Assembly (NCBI GenBank): GCA_043783625.1 | Contig: JAYVZE010000055.1 | Coordinates: 1 to 12,450, forward strand | Origin: JAFDVL01 sp043783625 | Lineage (GTDB): Bacteria; Acidobacteriota; Blastocatellia; RBC074 | Direction of reading: 5' to 3' | DNA: 12,450 nucleotides | In this document: piece by piece, positions 6,829 to 12,450 of the stretch | How positions within the stretch are numbered: the first letter of the stretch is position 1 | Layout of the letters: each line of letters starts with the position of its first letter | Program-made: the position numbers and the translations under genes | The notes under the pieces: model-generated | Seen by the model: only the letters and a program-made list of their open reading frames with translations | The model's database searches: none | What the model was told of the DNA's origin: nothing

Positions 6829-6845
6829 CTGACAACTTTTGTCAG
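6829..6845 (+). terminator. Stem-loop after pgl (weak terminator candidate)
   Basis: CTGACAA and TTGTCAG form a perfect 7-bp stem with a CTT loop, 28 bases after the pgl stop. A smaller stem GACTG/CAGTC (6800-6814) overlaps the stop codon itself. There is no clear run of T after the larger stem, so intrinsic termination would be inefficient. Its right arm also overlaps the -35 box of the candidate promoter for the next gene. Confidence 0.35.
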
Positions 6846-6868
6846 CTCAACTTTGTCCATTCTATGAT
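6839..6868 (+). promoter_or_regulatory. Candidate promoter of the hybrid histidine kinase gene
   Basis: TTGTCA (6839-6844) and TATGAT (6863-6868) each match five of six sigma-70 consensus positions with an 18-base spacer. Transcription would start near 6875, giving a leader of about 88 bases before the kinase ATG. A CTGCC/GGCAG stem (6935-6953) lies just before the start codon, where no good ribosome binding site is visible. Confidence 0.4.
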
Positions 6869-6962
6869 AAATTAAGCTTGGTTTGGTTCCTCGCCAAATG
6901 GTTCTTCTTCAGCGCAACCCGGCTTTTTTTACAACTGCCTATCTTTCCGGCAGCACGATTCA

Positions 6963-9900
6963 ATGAAATTAATCAAAGATAAGAAAATTATCATTTCTGT
7001 AGTTGCGGTCGCCGTTGGACTCCTCTTGAATTTTTTCCCCGTCCCGTTGATGGGTGATTTCAAGCTGTATTTAGGAGGGATTGCCACGCTGATTGTAGCG
7101 GTCGAATGTGGTGCATATTTCGGAATGGTGGTCGCAGTTCTGGTCAGCGGGGAAGTGAGTCTGTTCAGTCCTTATTATCTCGCCGTTCTTTTTGGAGTTG
7201 GTGAAGCCGGCGTGATCGGTGTGCTGGTCAAAAAGAAACTCCATCCAATGCTGGCTTCGATTATTTACTGGGGAGTCGTCGTCGTTCCGGTAATTTTTCT
7301 GTGGTTTACCTCAGGGCGTTTGATTGGCGGAGAAGCCTTTCTGGAGAATTTGATTCAAGGGCCGGTCAATGGAGTTCTGAATATCTGGTTGGCAGAAGTC
7401 TTATTGATGATTCTTCCCCTTAAAAAAATAATTGAAGACGCTGACCGAAAACATGTCACGCTCTCCTTGCGTCAACAAATCTGGCGGACACTGGTTTTCA
7501 TCTGCGTCATCCCATTGTTGACGATGATCATTATTAATGGCTATCGCCAATCCCGGTATCAGGAAAAGCAGGCGGCTCAGCGTCTGGATGAAATGTCAAG
7601 GATGATACAGCACAGTCTGGATAGTGAAATCATCAAATATCAACAAGCCGTGTTAGTGCTGGGGCAAACGCTGGAGAAAACTCACAGCTTTGGGCAGGCT
7701 GAAATTAATGACCGGGCTGATGATTTGAATCGCACCTATCAATCGTTTTCTTTGATTTCAGTCGCTAATCTGCAAGGCGAAGTCATTGCTTCACGGGAGC
7801 CGAAGGATGATGGAACCGGGGTCAACGTCGGAGGCTTTACTTTTTCTTCGGTGGCAGATCGTCCTTATTTTCGACAAACGGTAAAAGCCAAAAAAGCCGT
7901 GATCTCTGAAGTTTTTTTAGGCCGGGTTTCCAAAGCCCCGGTGGTGGTTGTCACCAGCCCGGTTTATCAAAATGGCGAATTATGGACGGTGCTTTCCGCC
8001 TCAATAGATTTGATGAAATTGCAGGAAAGCGCCATCAAAAAAGATGAGTTTGAAGGATTGGGAGTTATCGTTTCTGATCGTCAAGGGCGTGTGATTACGA
8101 CCTCGCTTCAATCGTATCAGCCGCTGCAATCATTGCGCGAAACTCCTTTAATGGAACATTCCAGAGAGTCCGGGCAGGATGGCACATTTACCTATACAAC
8201 TTCAACGCAACAGCAAATCCTGGCGAGTCACAATCAATCCGCGCTGACCGGCTGGACAGTTTTTGTACAGGAACCAAAATCCATTATCCGGCAGGAAGTT
8301 ACGAAATATTATTTAACCAATCTGGTGTGGTTGATCGTTCTCTCGGTGCTGGCAGGATTGCTGGCTCGGGTGCTGGCGGGAGCTGTGACCAGACCGTTGG
8401 AACATTTAGTTGAAAACATCAGACGGTTTAATGATTCCGGTCAACTGACCACCTCACAATCTGGTCACTTGAAGGCCTTGCAGGAAAAGGCTCCCGCTGA
8501 ATTACGACAGCTCGTCAAAGATTTTAGTGAGATGGAAGAGAAACTGGAAACGTCTACTTTTCGATTAAAGGATTCGTTGCAGGAGCGCGAAGCTTTGAAT
8601 CAGCAGTTGCGCGGATTGTTATCCGATTTGGATCGCAAAGTTCAGGAACGCACTTCTGAACTGGCCGCCGCCACCGCCAAAGCCGAGGAAGCAAGTCGTG
8701 CCAAGAGTGAGTTTCTGGCCAACATGAGCCACGAAATTCGGACTCCGATGAATGGTGTCATCGGCATGACTTCGTTATTGCTGGATACAGAATTAGACGA
8801 AGAACAACGCGATTATGCGGAAACTGTCAAAACTTCGGCTCATTTGTTATTGGAAATCATTAATGACATTCTTGATTTTTCAAAAGTTGAGGCGGGGAAA
8901 ATGCGCCTTGAAACCGTTCCCTTCAATCTGCGTGCCGTCGTTGAAGAAGTCGTAGATTTGTTGGCTGAGCAAGCTCAATCGAAGGGATTGGAATTCGTGA
9001 CGCATATTGCTCAGAATACCCCGCTTAATTTATTAGGCGATCCCTCGCGGATTCGCCAGATACTGATTAACCTTGTCGGTAATGCCATTAAATTTACAGC
9101 GCAGGGGCAGATCGTTCTGAAACTGGAGTTGGGGGTAAAATACGAAGGAATGAACTCGTGCCTGCTCCGTGTGTCCGTGATAGATACGGGGATCGGTATT
9201 GAACCTGAAATCAGCGCAAAATTGTTCCATTCCTTTACGCAGGCTGACGGTTCAACGACGAGGAAATTTGGTGGAACTGGCTTAGGTCTGGCGATTTCTA
9301 AACAGTTGGTCGAAATGATGGGAGGCACGATTGGTGTCGAAAGTGAAGCAGGTGTCGGCAGCAATTTCAAATTTAGCTTACGGCTCCAACTTCAAGAGAA
9401 TCAGTTACCGTCCGAAACTGAAGTGTTACCAAGCCTTCGCGTCTTGATTGTGGACGATAATTCTGCCAGTCGTCAGGGCTTGCAACAGCTCATGCTCAGC
9501 CATCAAATAGATTCAGAAATGGCAGAAAGCGGACAGCAAGCGTTATTATTATTAAGGCAGGCCGTTACATCAGGAAATCCTTTTAATCTGGTTTTGACTG
9601 ATTTGCACATGCCGATAGTAGATGGCGTGAGCTTGATTAATAAAATTAATGAAGACACAAATCTGGAAACAATACGCAGCTTTTTGATGGTCGGACGGCA
9701 GGATCGAGCCTTAGCCGAATTATCCGGCGCTGAATATATTTTTAAACCAGTTCGTGCCAGCAGACTGACAGAATTAGTGATGCGACCTCTTCCGCCTGAT
9801 GGCTTCCGCAAAAATAAACTCAACCTCAATGTTGTGTGGAAGGGAAGAGTGCTGATCGTTGATGACAATATTATTAATCAGAAAATGCTCACACGGTTGT

Positions 9901-10232
9901 TGGAACAGCGCGGTTACCAGGCTGATTATGTGTCTAGTGGCAAGGAAGCGTTGGCAGTAAATCAACTGGATTTATATGATCTGATTTTGATAGATACTCA
10001 GATGCCCGAAGCTGACGGATATGAAACTGTTTCACTGCTGCGGGAAAAATATGGGACACAACCGGCTCCGCCAATGTTTTTGATGCTGACGGAGGATGAA
10101 CAACTGGATCGCAAACGTGCCCTGGAATTAGGCATCAAAGAGCACTTTACGAAAAATATCAGTGATACCGAGCTGCTGAAATTAGTGACAAAAGCCATCC
10201 CGCTCAAGAATTCTGCCGGAGCGAAAAGGTAA
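6963..10232 (+). CDS. Membrane hybrid histidine kinase with Cache-like sensor, HAMP and two receiver domains
   Basis: The 1089-residue inner-membrane protein has hydrophobic segments spread over residues 8-152, then one at about 172-192. A periplasmic Cache-type sensor region (about 195-450, with ADRPYFRQT and SPVYQNGELWTVLSASIDL) follows, then a membrane segment at 451-474 and a HAMP-like linker with TRPLEHLVENI. After a coiled coil (about 520-580) comes HisKA with MSHEIRTP (phosphorylated His590). The HATPase has an N box around Asn707, DTGIG at 741-745 and GGTGLGLAI at 770-778. Receiver 1 (about 826-940) has Asp831/832, Asp880 and Lys928 but Gly911 where Thr/Ser is usual. Receiver 2 (about 962-1080) has Asp967/968, Asp1011, Thr1043 and Lys1064. 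No HPt domain or response regulator gene is adjacent, so an unlinked partner is implied. The ligand is unknown. Confidence 0.93.
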   Translation: MKLIKDKKIIISVVAVAVGLLLNFFPVPLMGDFKLYLGGIATLIVAVECGAYFGMVVAVLVSGEVSLFSPYYLAVLFGVGEAGVIGVLVKKKLHPMLASIIYWGVVVVPVIFLWFTSGRLIGGEAFLENLIQGPVNGVLNIWLAEVLLMILPLKKIIEDADRKHVTLSLRQQIWRTLVFICVIPLLTMIIINGYRQSRYQEKQAAQRLDEMSRMIQHSLDSEIIKYQQAVLVLGQTLEKTHSFGQAEINDRADDLNRTYQSFSLISVANLQGEVIASREPKDDGTGVNVGGFTFSSVADRPYFRQTVKAKKAVISEVFLGRVSKAPVVVVTSPVYQNGELWTVLSASIDLMKLQESAIKKDEFEGLGVIVSDRQGRVITTSLQSYQPLQSLRETPLMEHSRESGQDGTFTYTTSTQQQILASHNQSALTGWTVFVQEPKSIIRQEVTKYYLTNLVWLIVLSVLAGLLARVLAGAVTRPLEHLVENIRRFNDSGQLTTSQSGHLKALQEKAPAELRQLVKDFSEMEEKLETSTFRLKDSLQEREALNQQLRGLLSDLDRKVQERTSELAAATAKAEEASRAKSEFLANMSHEIRTPMNGVIGMTSLLLDTELDEEQRDYAETVKTSAHLLLEIINDILDFSKVEAGKMRLETVPFNLRAVVEEVVDLLAEQAQSKGLEFVTHIAQNTPLNLLGDPSRIRQILINLVGNAIKFTAQGQIVLKLELGVKYEGMNSCLLRVSVIDTGIGIEPEISAKLFHSFTQADGSTTRKFGGTGLGLAISKQLVEMMGGTIGVESEAGVGSNFKFSLRLQLQENQLPSETEVLPSLRVLIVDDNSASRQGLQQLMLSHQIDSEMAESGQQALLLLRQAVTSGNPFNLVLTDLHMPIVDGVSLINKINEDTNLETIRSFLMVGRQDRALAELSGAEYIFKPVRASRLTELVMRPLPPDGFRKNKLNLNVVWKGRVLIVDDNIINQKMLTRLLEQRGYQADYVSSGKEALAVNQLDLYDLILIDTQMPEADGYETVSLLREKYGTQPAPPMFLMLTEDEQLDRKRALELGIKEHFTKNISDTELLKLVTKAIPLKNSAGAKR

Positions 10233-10244
10233 GCTATTTAGCTT
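10231..10244. terminator. Short palindrome between convergent stop codons
   Basis: AAGCTATTTAGCTT forms a 6-bp stem with a 2-base centre and covers the end of both convergent stop codons (kinase stop 10230-10232, VOC stop 10238-10240). It may help end both transcripts, but it is AT-rich and has no T tract, so this is weak evidence. Confidence 0.25.
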
Positions 10245-10576
10245 GCAATCGCTTCCGGTGGATACCAGATGTATTCCAGCGCAATCCCTTGCGCACCATT
10301 CGTATAAAAGGAAATCGTCTCGTCGCGGTGTTTTTGAAGCGGGCGATTTTCGGCGGCGGCAGCCTTCTCCAGTTCGTTCAACTCCTCAACTTTGATGGCA
10401 AAATGGGTTGGATGATGAGACCCTGGACCAAGTAAGGCAATACCTACGCCGCTGGTGTCCCGCACCATTCCCCAATCCTCAAAACAGGCTTCAACGGTAA
10501 AACCGAGCGCGTGATATTTCGCTACATCTTCGGCGACGTTCAGAGATTTAATGGCGACGTGATCGAATCGCGGCAT
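10238..10576 (-). CDS. VOC-family protein (glyoxalase/bleomycin-resistance/dioxygenase fold)
   Basis: The 112-residue protein is a single VOC-superfamily module with two beta-alpha-beta-beta-beta repeats. Residues matching the usual metal ligands are present: His6 in FDHVAIK, His58 in PTHFAIKV and Glu101 in GIALEYIWYP, so it could bind a divalent metal. The pattern of a GFTVEACFEDWGMVRD strand pair followed by ALLGPGSHHPTHFAIKV is typical of uncharacterised VOC proteins, and the substrate cannot be deduced. The start at 10576 is secured by a strong GGAGGT six bases upstream. It runs convergent with the histidine kinase gene, with only five bases between stop codons. A nested inverted repeat lies just upstream. 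Confidence 0.88.
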   Translation of the reverse strand: MPRFDHVAIKSLNVAEDVAKYHALGFTVEACFEDWGMVRDTSGVGIALLGPGSHHPTHFAIKVEELNELEKAAAAENRPLQKHRDETISFYTNGAQGIALEYIWYPPEAIAS

Positions 10577-10591
10577 GCGTGACCTCCAGAA

Positions 10592-10651
10592 GGGTTGAAA
10601 TTATCCGAATACAAGCTTAACTGTAAGCTTGCGCCGCACAAGTTTCAACCC
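10592..10651. repeat. Nested inverted repeat upstream of the VOC gene
   Basis: The outer arms GGGTTGAAA (10592-10600) and TTTCAACCC (10643-10651) are a perfect 9-bp inverted repeat. Inside, CAAGCTTA (10612-10619) and TAAGCTTG (10624-10631) form a perfect 8-bp stem with loop ACTG. It lies between the small CxxC gene and the VOC gene, both on the minus strand, so it may be a terminator, an operator or a leader structure. No T tract follows the inner stem on the minus strand. Confidence 0.6.
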
Positions 10652-10662
10652 GGAGTCTGCGT

Positions 10663-10890
10663 TTACCTTTCGAGGGAATCAATTGACAGGCAATATGGCG
10701 ATTCGTTTTCCCAGAATTCTTCGCTGTCAATCAGGTTTTGCGCGAGAGATTCAACTTTGCCGCAACGACGACAGGCGTACACCGTTTCACGCCAGAGCGA
10801 GCCTTCTTCAATAAACATTGAGGATTGCTCCACGTAAGAGCAACTAAAGATAAGATCAAATAATCGGGCGGAAAAACGCTTGATTACCAT
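10663..10890 (-). CDS. Small hypothetical protein with a CxxC pair
   Basis: I do not recognise this 75-residue product. It has four cysteines: Cys17 (IFSCSY), Cys40 and Cys43 (YACRRCGK), and Cys67 (SPYCL). The CRRCGK knuckle looks like half of a zinc ribbon. The surrounding residues are acidic and aromatic rather than membrane-like. I chose the ATG at 10890 because GGAG lies about seven bases upstream. The frame continues to an ATG at 10953 and a TTG at 10959, but neither has a ribosome binding site. It runs in the same direction as the VOC gene, about 86 bases upstream of that start codon. A real gene is likely but not certain; function unknown. Confidence 0.5.
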   Translation of the reverse strand: MVIKRFSARLFDLIFSCSYVEQSSMFIEEGSLWRETVYACRRCGKVESLAQNLIDSEEFWENESPYCLSIDSLER

Positions 10891-11225
10891 GGAAAACTCC
10901 GTGAGGTAGAGGGGCACATTATCGGGTCGTTTAAAATGACGGACTGCGATCATAATCAATTCAAGATGCCGCGTCCAGTCATTAATTTGGTGTCAAAGAA
11001 TTTTTCTTTCAAGGCAGGGGCTGCAAGATCAATTATCAGGAAAAGTATGGCGAATTTATTGCTTAACTTATAGCTTTTCAGTGGAGAAAAAATGGTGTGT
11101 ATTTTTCCTGAGAGCGAGAAACGATGGGAGGCGTGAACTGTGAGTTCGCACGGATTTGTGAAGGTGCGAACTAACAGTTCACGCTACCTTCAGTTAAATA
11201 TATTTCGATTATTTACTTTACGCTC
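10891..11225. other. Intergenic region without a convincing gene
   Basis: No open frame here has a ribosome binding site and a plausible protein. The only structured part is the inverted repeat at 11131-11184. The last 30 bases are AT-rich and lead into the promoter of the cupredoxin-like gene. Confidence 0.6.
11131..11184. repeat. Second compound inverted repeat, 21-bp arms
   Basis: The arms 11131-11151 (beginning GCGTGAACTG) and 11164-11184 are inverted repeats matching at 20 of 21 positions around a 12-base loop. Each arm also folds on its own: GTGAACT pairs with AGTT and CAC around a GTG triloop with a two-base CG bulge, and the right arm mirrors this with an AAC triloop. It lies in a gene-free region between divergent transcription units and could be a dispersed repeat or a regulatory or termination structure. 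It is a different sequence from the element at 5138-5326 but has the same design. Confidence 0.75.
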
Positions 11226-11253
11226 TTGACACCTATCGTAATAAATATATTAT
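11226..11253 (+). promoter_or_regulatory. Sigma-70-like promoter upstream of the cupredoxin-like gene
   Basis: A perfect TTGACA (11226-11231) is followed after 16 bases by TATTAT (11248-11253, five of six consensus positions) in an AT-rich setting. Transcription would start near 11260, giving a leader of about 314 bases before the gene at 11574. This is the best promoter match in the window. Confidence 0.55.
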
Positions 11254-11573
11254 GTTCTGCACCATTTCAAAAAACAATTTGTTGCCAGTAAATTGTAGTC
11301 AGTTTTGAGACGGATTCATTTTTATATCACCGTAGTCATTGCAGGATTGTGCGAACAGGATCCCTTGATGCTTTCGTTAGAACGAACGAAAACTTCGTCG
11401 CCGTTATCTATACTTGATCCGCTAAATCTAGTGTGCAACGTGCAACGAATACCGCTCGGTCATTACCCTGGGGATCGTCATCCGTCAGAAAATTCAATCC
11501 ATTCGCAGAAAGTTTTTCTGGTCAGGCGCAGTGTGCCTGCCTTCATCCATTGTCAGAAATTCAGGAGATTGCT
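11254..11573 (+). other. Long untranslated leader of the cupredoxin-like gene
   Basis: Between the promoter and the ATG at 11574 lie about 320 bases with no convincing gene. Frames starting at 11305 and 11433 are open, but their products are low-complexity, lack ribosome binding sites and look non-coding. A small stem TTCGTT/AACGAA with an AG loop occurs at 11373-11386. I recognise no riboswitch class in it. Confidence 0.4.
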
Positions 11574-12038
11574 ATGCCTTTTTCATTGCGTAAATTAACT
11601 AAACTTCAGCTTCTCGCCGTCAGTTTGTTGCTGCTTACTGCCATCACCGGACTGGCGACGACCGGACACTGGTTGGCGAAATTGAAGAGCAACCACGCAG
11701 GTGCAGTACCTGCGCTTGCTACAGTTGCGCAAACCAAACAAACCGCGCCAAAACTCGAAGTGGAACTTGTGGCGTTAACCCCCACAGGCTTTGATCCAGA
11801 AAAAATATCACGTCCGAAAGGGGCATTTTTATTGGTGATCCAAAATCGTGCAGGAGTGAATGAACTCGCCTTTCAATTTGATAAAGATGTCGGGACAAAA
11901 CTCAAAGATGTAAAGGTCGCACCCAAAAAAGCTTCATGGTCTGATGTCGTTGATCTCAACCCTGGCACTTACAAAATGACGGAACTGACACATCCAGAAT
12001 GGTCACTCGAAATTACGATTACACCTCCAGTCAAATAA
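11574..12038 (+). CDS. Secreted or membrane-anchored cupredoxin-like domain protein
   Basis: The 154-residue protein has a basic N-terminus and a hydrophobic segment at about 11-30, so it is exported or anchored facing the periplasm. A low-complexity linker (about 31-58) precedes a small all-beta domain at 60-150. This domain has a VELVALTPTGFDP strand, an FLLVIQNRAG strand, and a final LNPGTYKMTELTHPEWSLEITI pair, which is the pattern of a cupredoxin-like sandwich. The copper ligands of true cupredoxins (His...Cys...His...Met) are not present, and no Cys occurs in the mature part, so metal binding is unlikely. AGGAG lies six bases before the ATG at 11574. The frame extends to an ATG at 11433, but that part is untranslated leader. 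It is followed by the RHS-type gene 57 bases downstream in the same direction. The role is unknown. Confidence 0.75.
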   Translation: MPFSLRKLTKLQLLAVSLLLLTAITGLATTGHWLAKLKSNHAGAVPALATVAQTKQTAPKLEVELVALTPTGFDPEKISRPKGAFLLVIQNRAGVNELAFQFDKDVGTKLKDVKVAPKKASWSDVVDLNPGTYKMTELTHPEWSLEITITPPVK

Positions 12039-12095
12039 TGGGGTGATACCGAATTACTAAAACGAAAACGTATTCATTTTGCTACAAGGAACCTT

Positions 12096-12395
12096 ATGTT
12101 GAATTTGCTCATTGCCTCATCACTACGTCTGAAAATTGGCTATGCTTTGCTCGTCATTAGTTTGACTTCTTTGTGTTACTCGTTGGCTTTTGCGCAAGCA
12201 TCAACGGCAGGTGGTTGGACACCGCCAGGCATCGCCCCCGGCGCACCTGCTGGCTCTTATCCACTCAGCGGCATTGAGCAAATTAACCCCTTCAATGGTG
12301 GAATGAATGCCAGTATTCCTTTACTGCAAGTAGGTGGACGCGGCGAAGCTGGCTATAGAACCTGTTTGCAGTTAGGCGATTCTGCGCAGAATTAA
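12096..12395 (+). CDS. N-terminal fragment of an RHS-type secreted protein, frame ends early
   Basis: The 99-residue product begins with a signal peptide (hydrophobic core about 16-30, cleavage near AFA-QAS). It continues with TPPGIAPGAPAGSYPLSGIEQINPFNGGMNASIPLLQVGGRGEAGY, the start of very large RHS-repeat secreted proteins that I associate with acidobacteria. In those the frame continues for hundreds to thousands of residues. Here, after Tyr87, it switches to the unrelated RTCLQLGDSAQN and stops at 12393-12395. AAGGAA precedes the ATG at 12096. The gene is therefore either truncated by an insertion, whose edge would lie near 12357, or disrupted by rearrangement. The window ends too soon to tell which. 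Confidence 0.65.
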   Translation: MLNLLIASSLRLKIGYALLVISLTSLCYSLAFAQASTAGGWTPPGIAPGAPAGSYPLSGIEQINPFNGGMNASIPLLQVGGRGEAGYRTCLQLGDSAQN

Positions 12396-12450
12396 CCGAA
12401 TCGCGCAAATCCGAATCTTCGCTTCGCTCGTTCTGAGTAATCCTTCGCAA
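12357..12450. other. Non-RHS sequence following the interrupted frame, possible insertion edge
   Basis: This stretch departs from the expected RHS coding sequence. It contains a perfect 14-bp palindrome ATTCTGCGCAGAAT (12379-12392), inside a larger GCGATTC/GAATCGC inverted repeat (12376-12404). The 7-mer CCGAATC occurs at 12396 and again at 12411. On the minus strand the frame is open across the stretch to the window edge. No insertion sequence family is recognisable from this much sequence. Confidence 0.35.

Noticed and set aside
6922..6929. Run of T before the histidine kinase gene as a pgl terminator
   Set aside because: The bases before it (GCGCAACCCGGC) do not form a stem, so an intrinsic terminator is not supported.
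10595..10837. Plus-strand open frame opposite the small CxxC gene
   Set aside because: It begins inside the nested inverted repeat, has no ribosome binding site and has a composition unlike a protein.
11433..11573. 47-residue N-terminal extension of the cupredoxin-like protein
   Set aside because: It would place the export signal internally, while the ATG at 11574 has a strong AGGAG at the right distance.
11305..11598. Open frame of 97 codons overlapping the start of the cupredoxin-like gene
   Set aside because: No ribosome binding site, no recognisable protein features, and it overlaps a better supported gene in another frame.

Overview
The window looks like a chromosomal segment of a free-living, moderate-GC Gram-negative-type bacterium. 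The best guess is an acidobacterium (Blastocatellia-like). This rests on protein flavour, not on a marker gene: a secreted RHS-type leader with a PPGIAPGAPAGSY...GRGEAGY signature, a ligand-less cupredoxin-like lipid-anchored or secreted protein, and a Tat-type sugar isomerase. There is no rRNA, tRNA, CRISPR array or recognisable transposase.

Layout. Positions 4-3326, all on the minus strand, form one tight gene string. It reads, in transcription order, a D12-class DNA adenine methyltransferase, a HaeIII-family restriction endonuclease, a Uma2-family PD-(D/E)XK protein and a Tat-exported xylose-isomerase-like TIM barrel protein. Gaps are 8 and 10 bases, and the last junction overlaps or nearly overlaps. 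The first two genes are a type II restriction-modification pair of unusual composition. Positions 3407-5990, also minus strand, carry thymidine kinase (tdk), an SGNH/GDSL-type hydrolase with altered block V residues, and class II fructose-1,6-bisphosphatase (glpX). Between tdk and the hydrolase sits a 189-bp mirror-symmetric array of seven short hairpins, each with a 3-base loop.

Positions 6064-6801 on the plus strand encode 6-phosphogluconolactonase (pgl), divergent from tdk. Together with glpX this gives gluconeogenic and pentose-phosphate functions. Positions 6963-10232 encode a 1089-residue membrane hybrid histidine kinase (multi-TM region, Cache-like sensor, HAMP, HisKA, HATPase, two receiver domains). 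It is convergent with a VOC-family (glyoxalase fold) gene at 10238-10576, and a small CxxC protein (10663-10890) follows on the minus strand.

Positions 10891-11573 hold no convincing gene. They contain a second compound palindrome (11131-11184), a good sigma-70-like promoter (11226-11253) and a leader of about 310 bases. This leads into a secreted or anchored cupredoxin-like protein (11574-12038) and the N-terminal piece of an RHS-type secreted protein (12096-12395), whose reading frame ends abruptly just after its conserved motif.

The points most worth following are the mismatch between the HaeIII-like nuclease (family target GGCC, no adenine) and its adenine-type methyltransferase partner; the seven-hairpin element, whose outer hairpins show paired compensatory changes; and the SGNH protein lacking the usual catalytic Asp and His.
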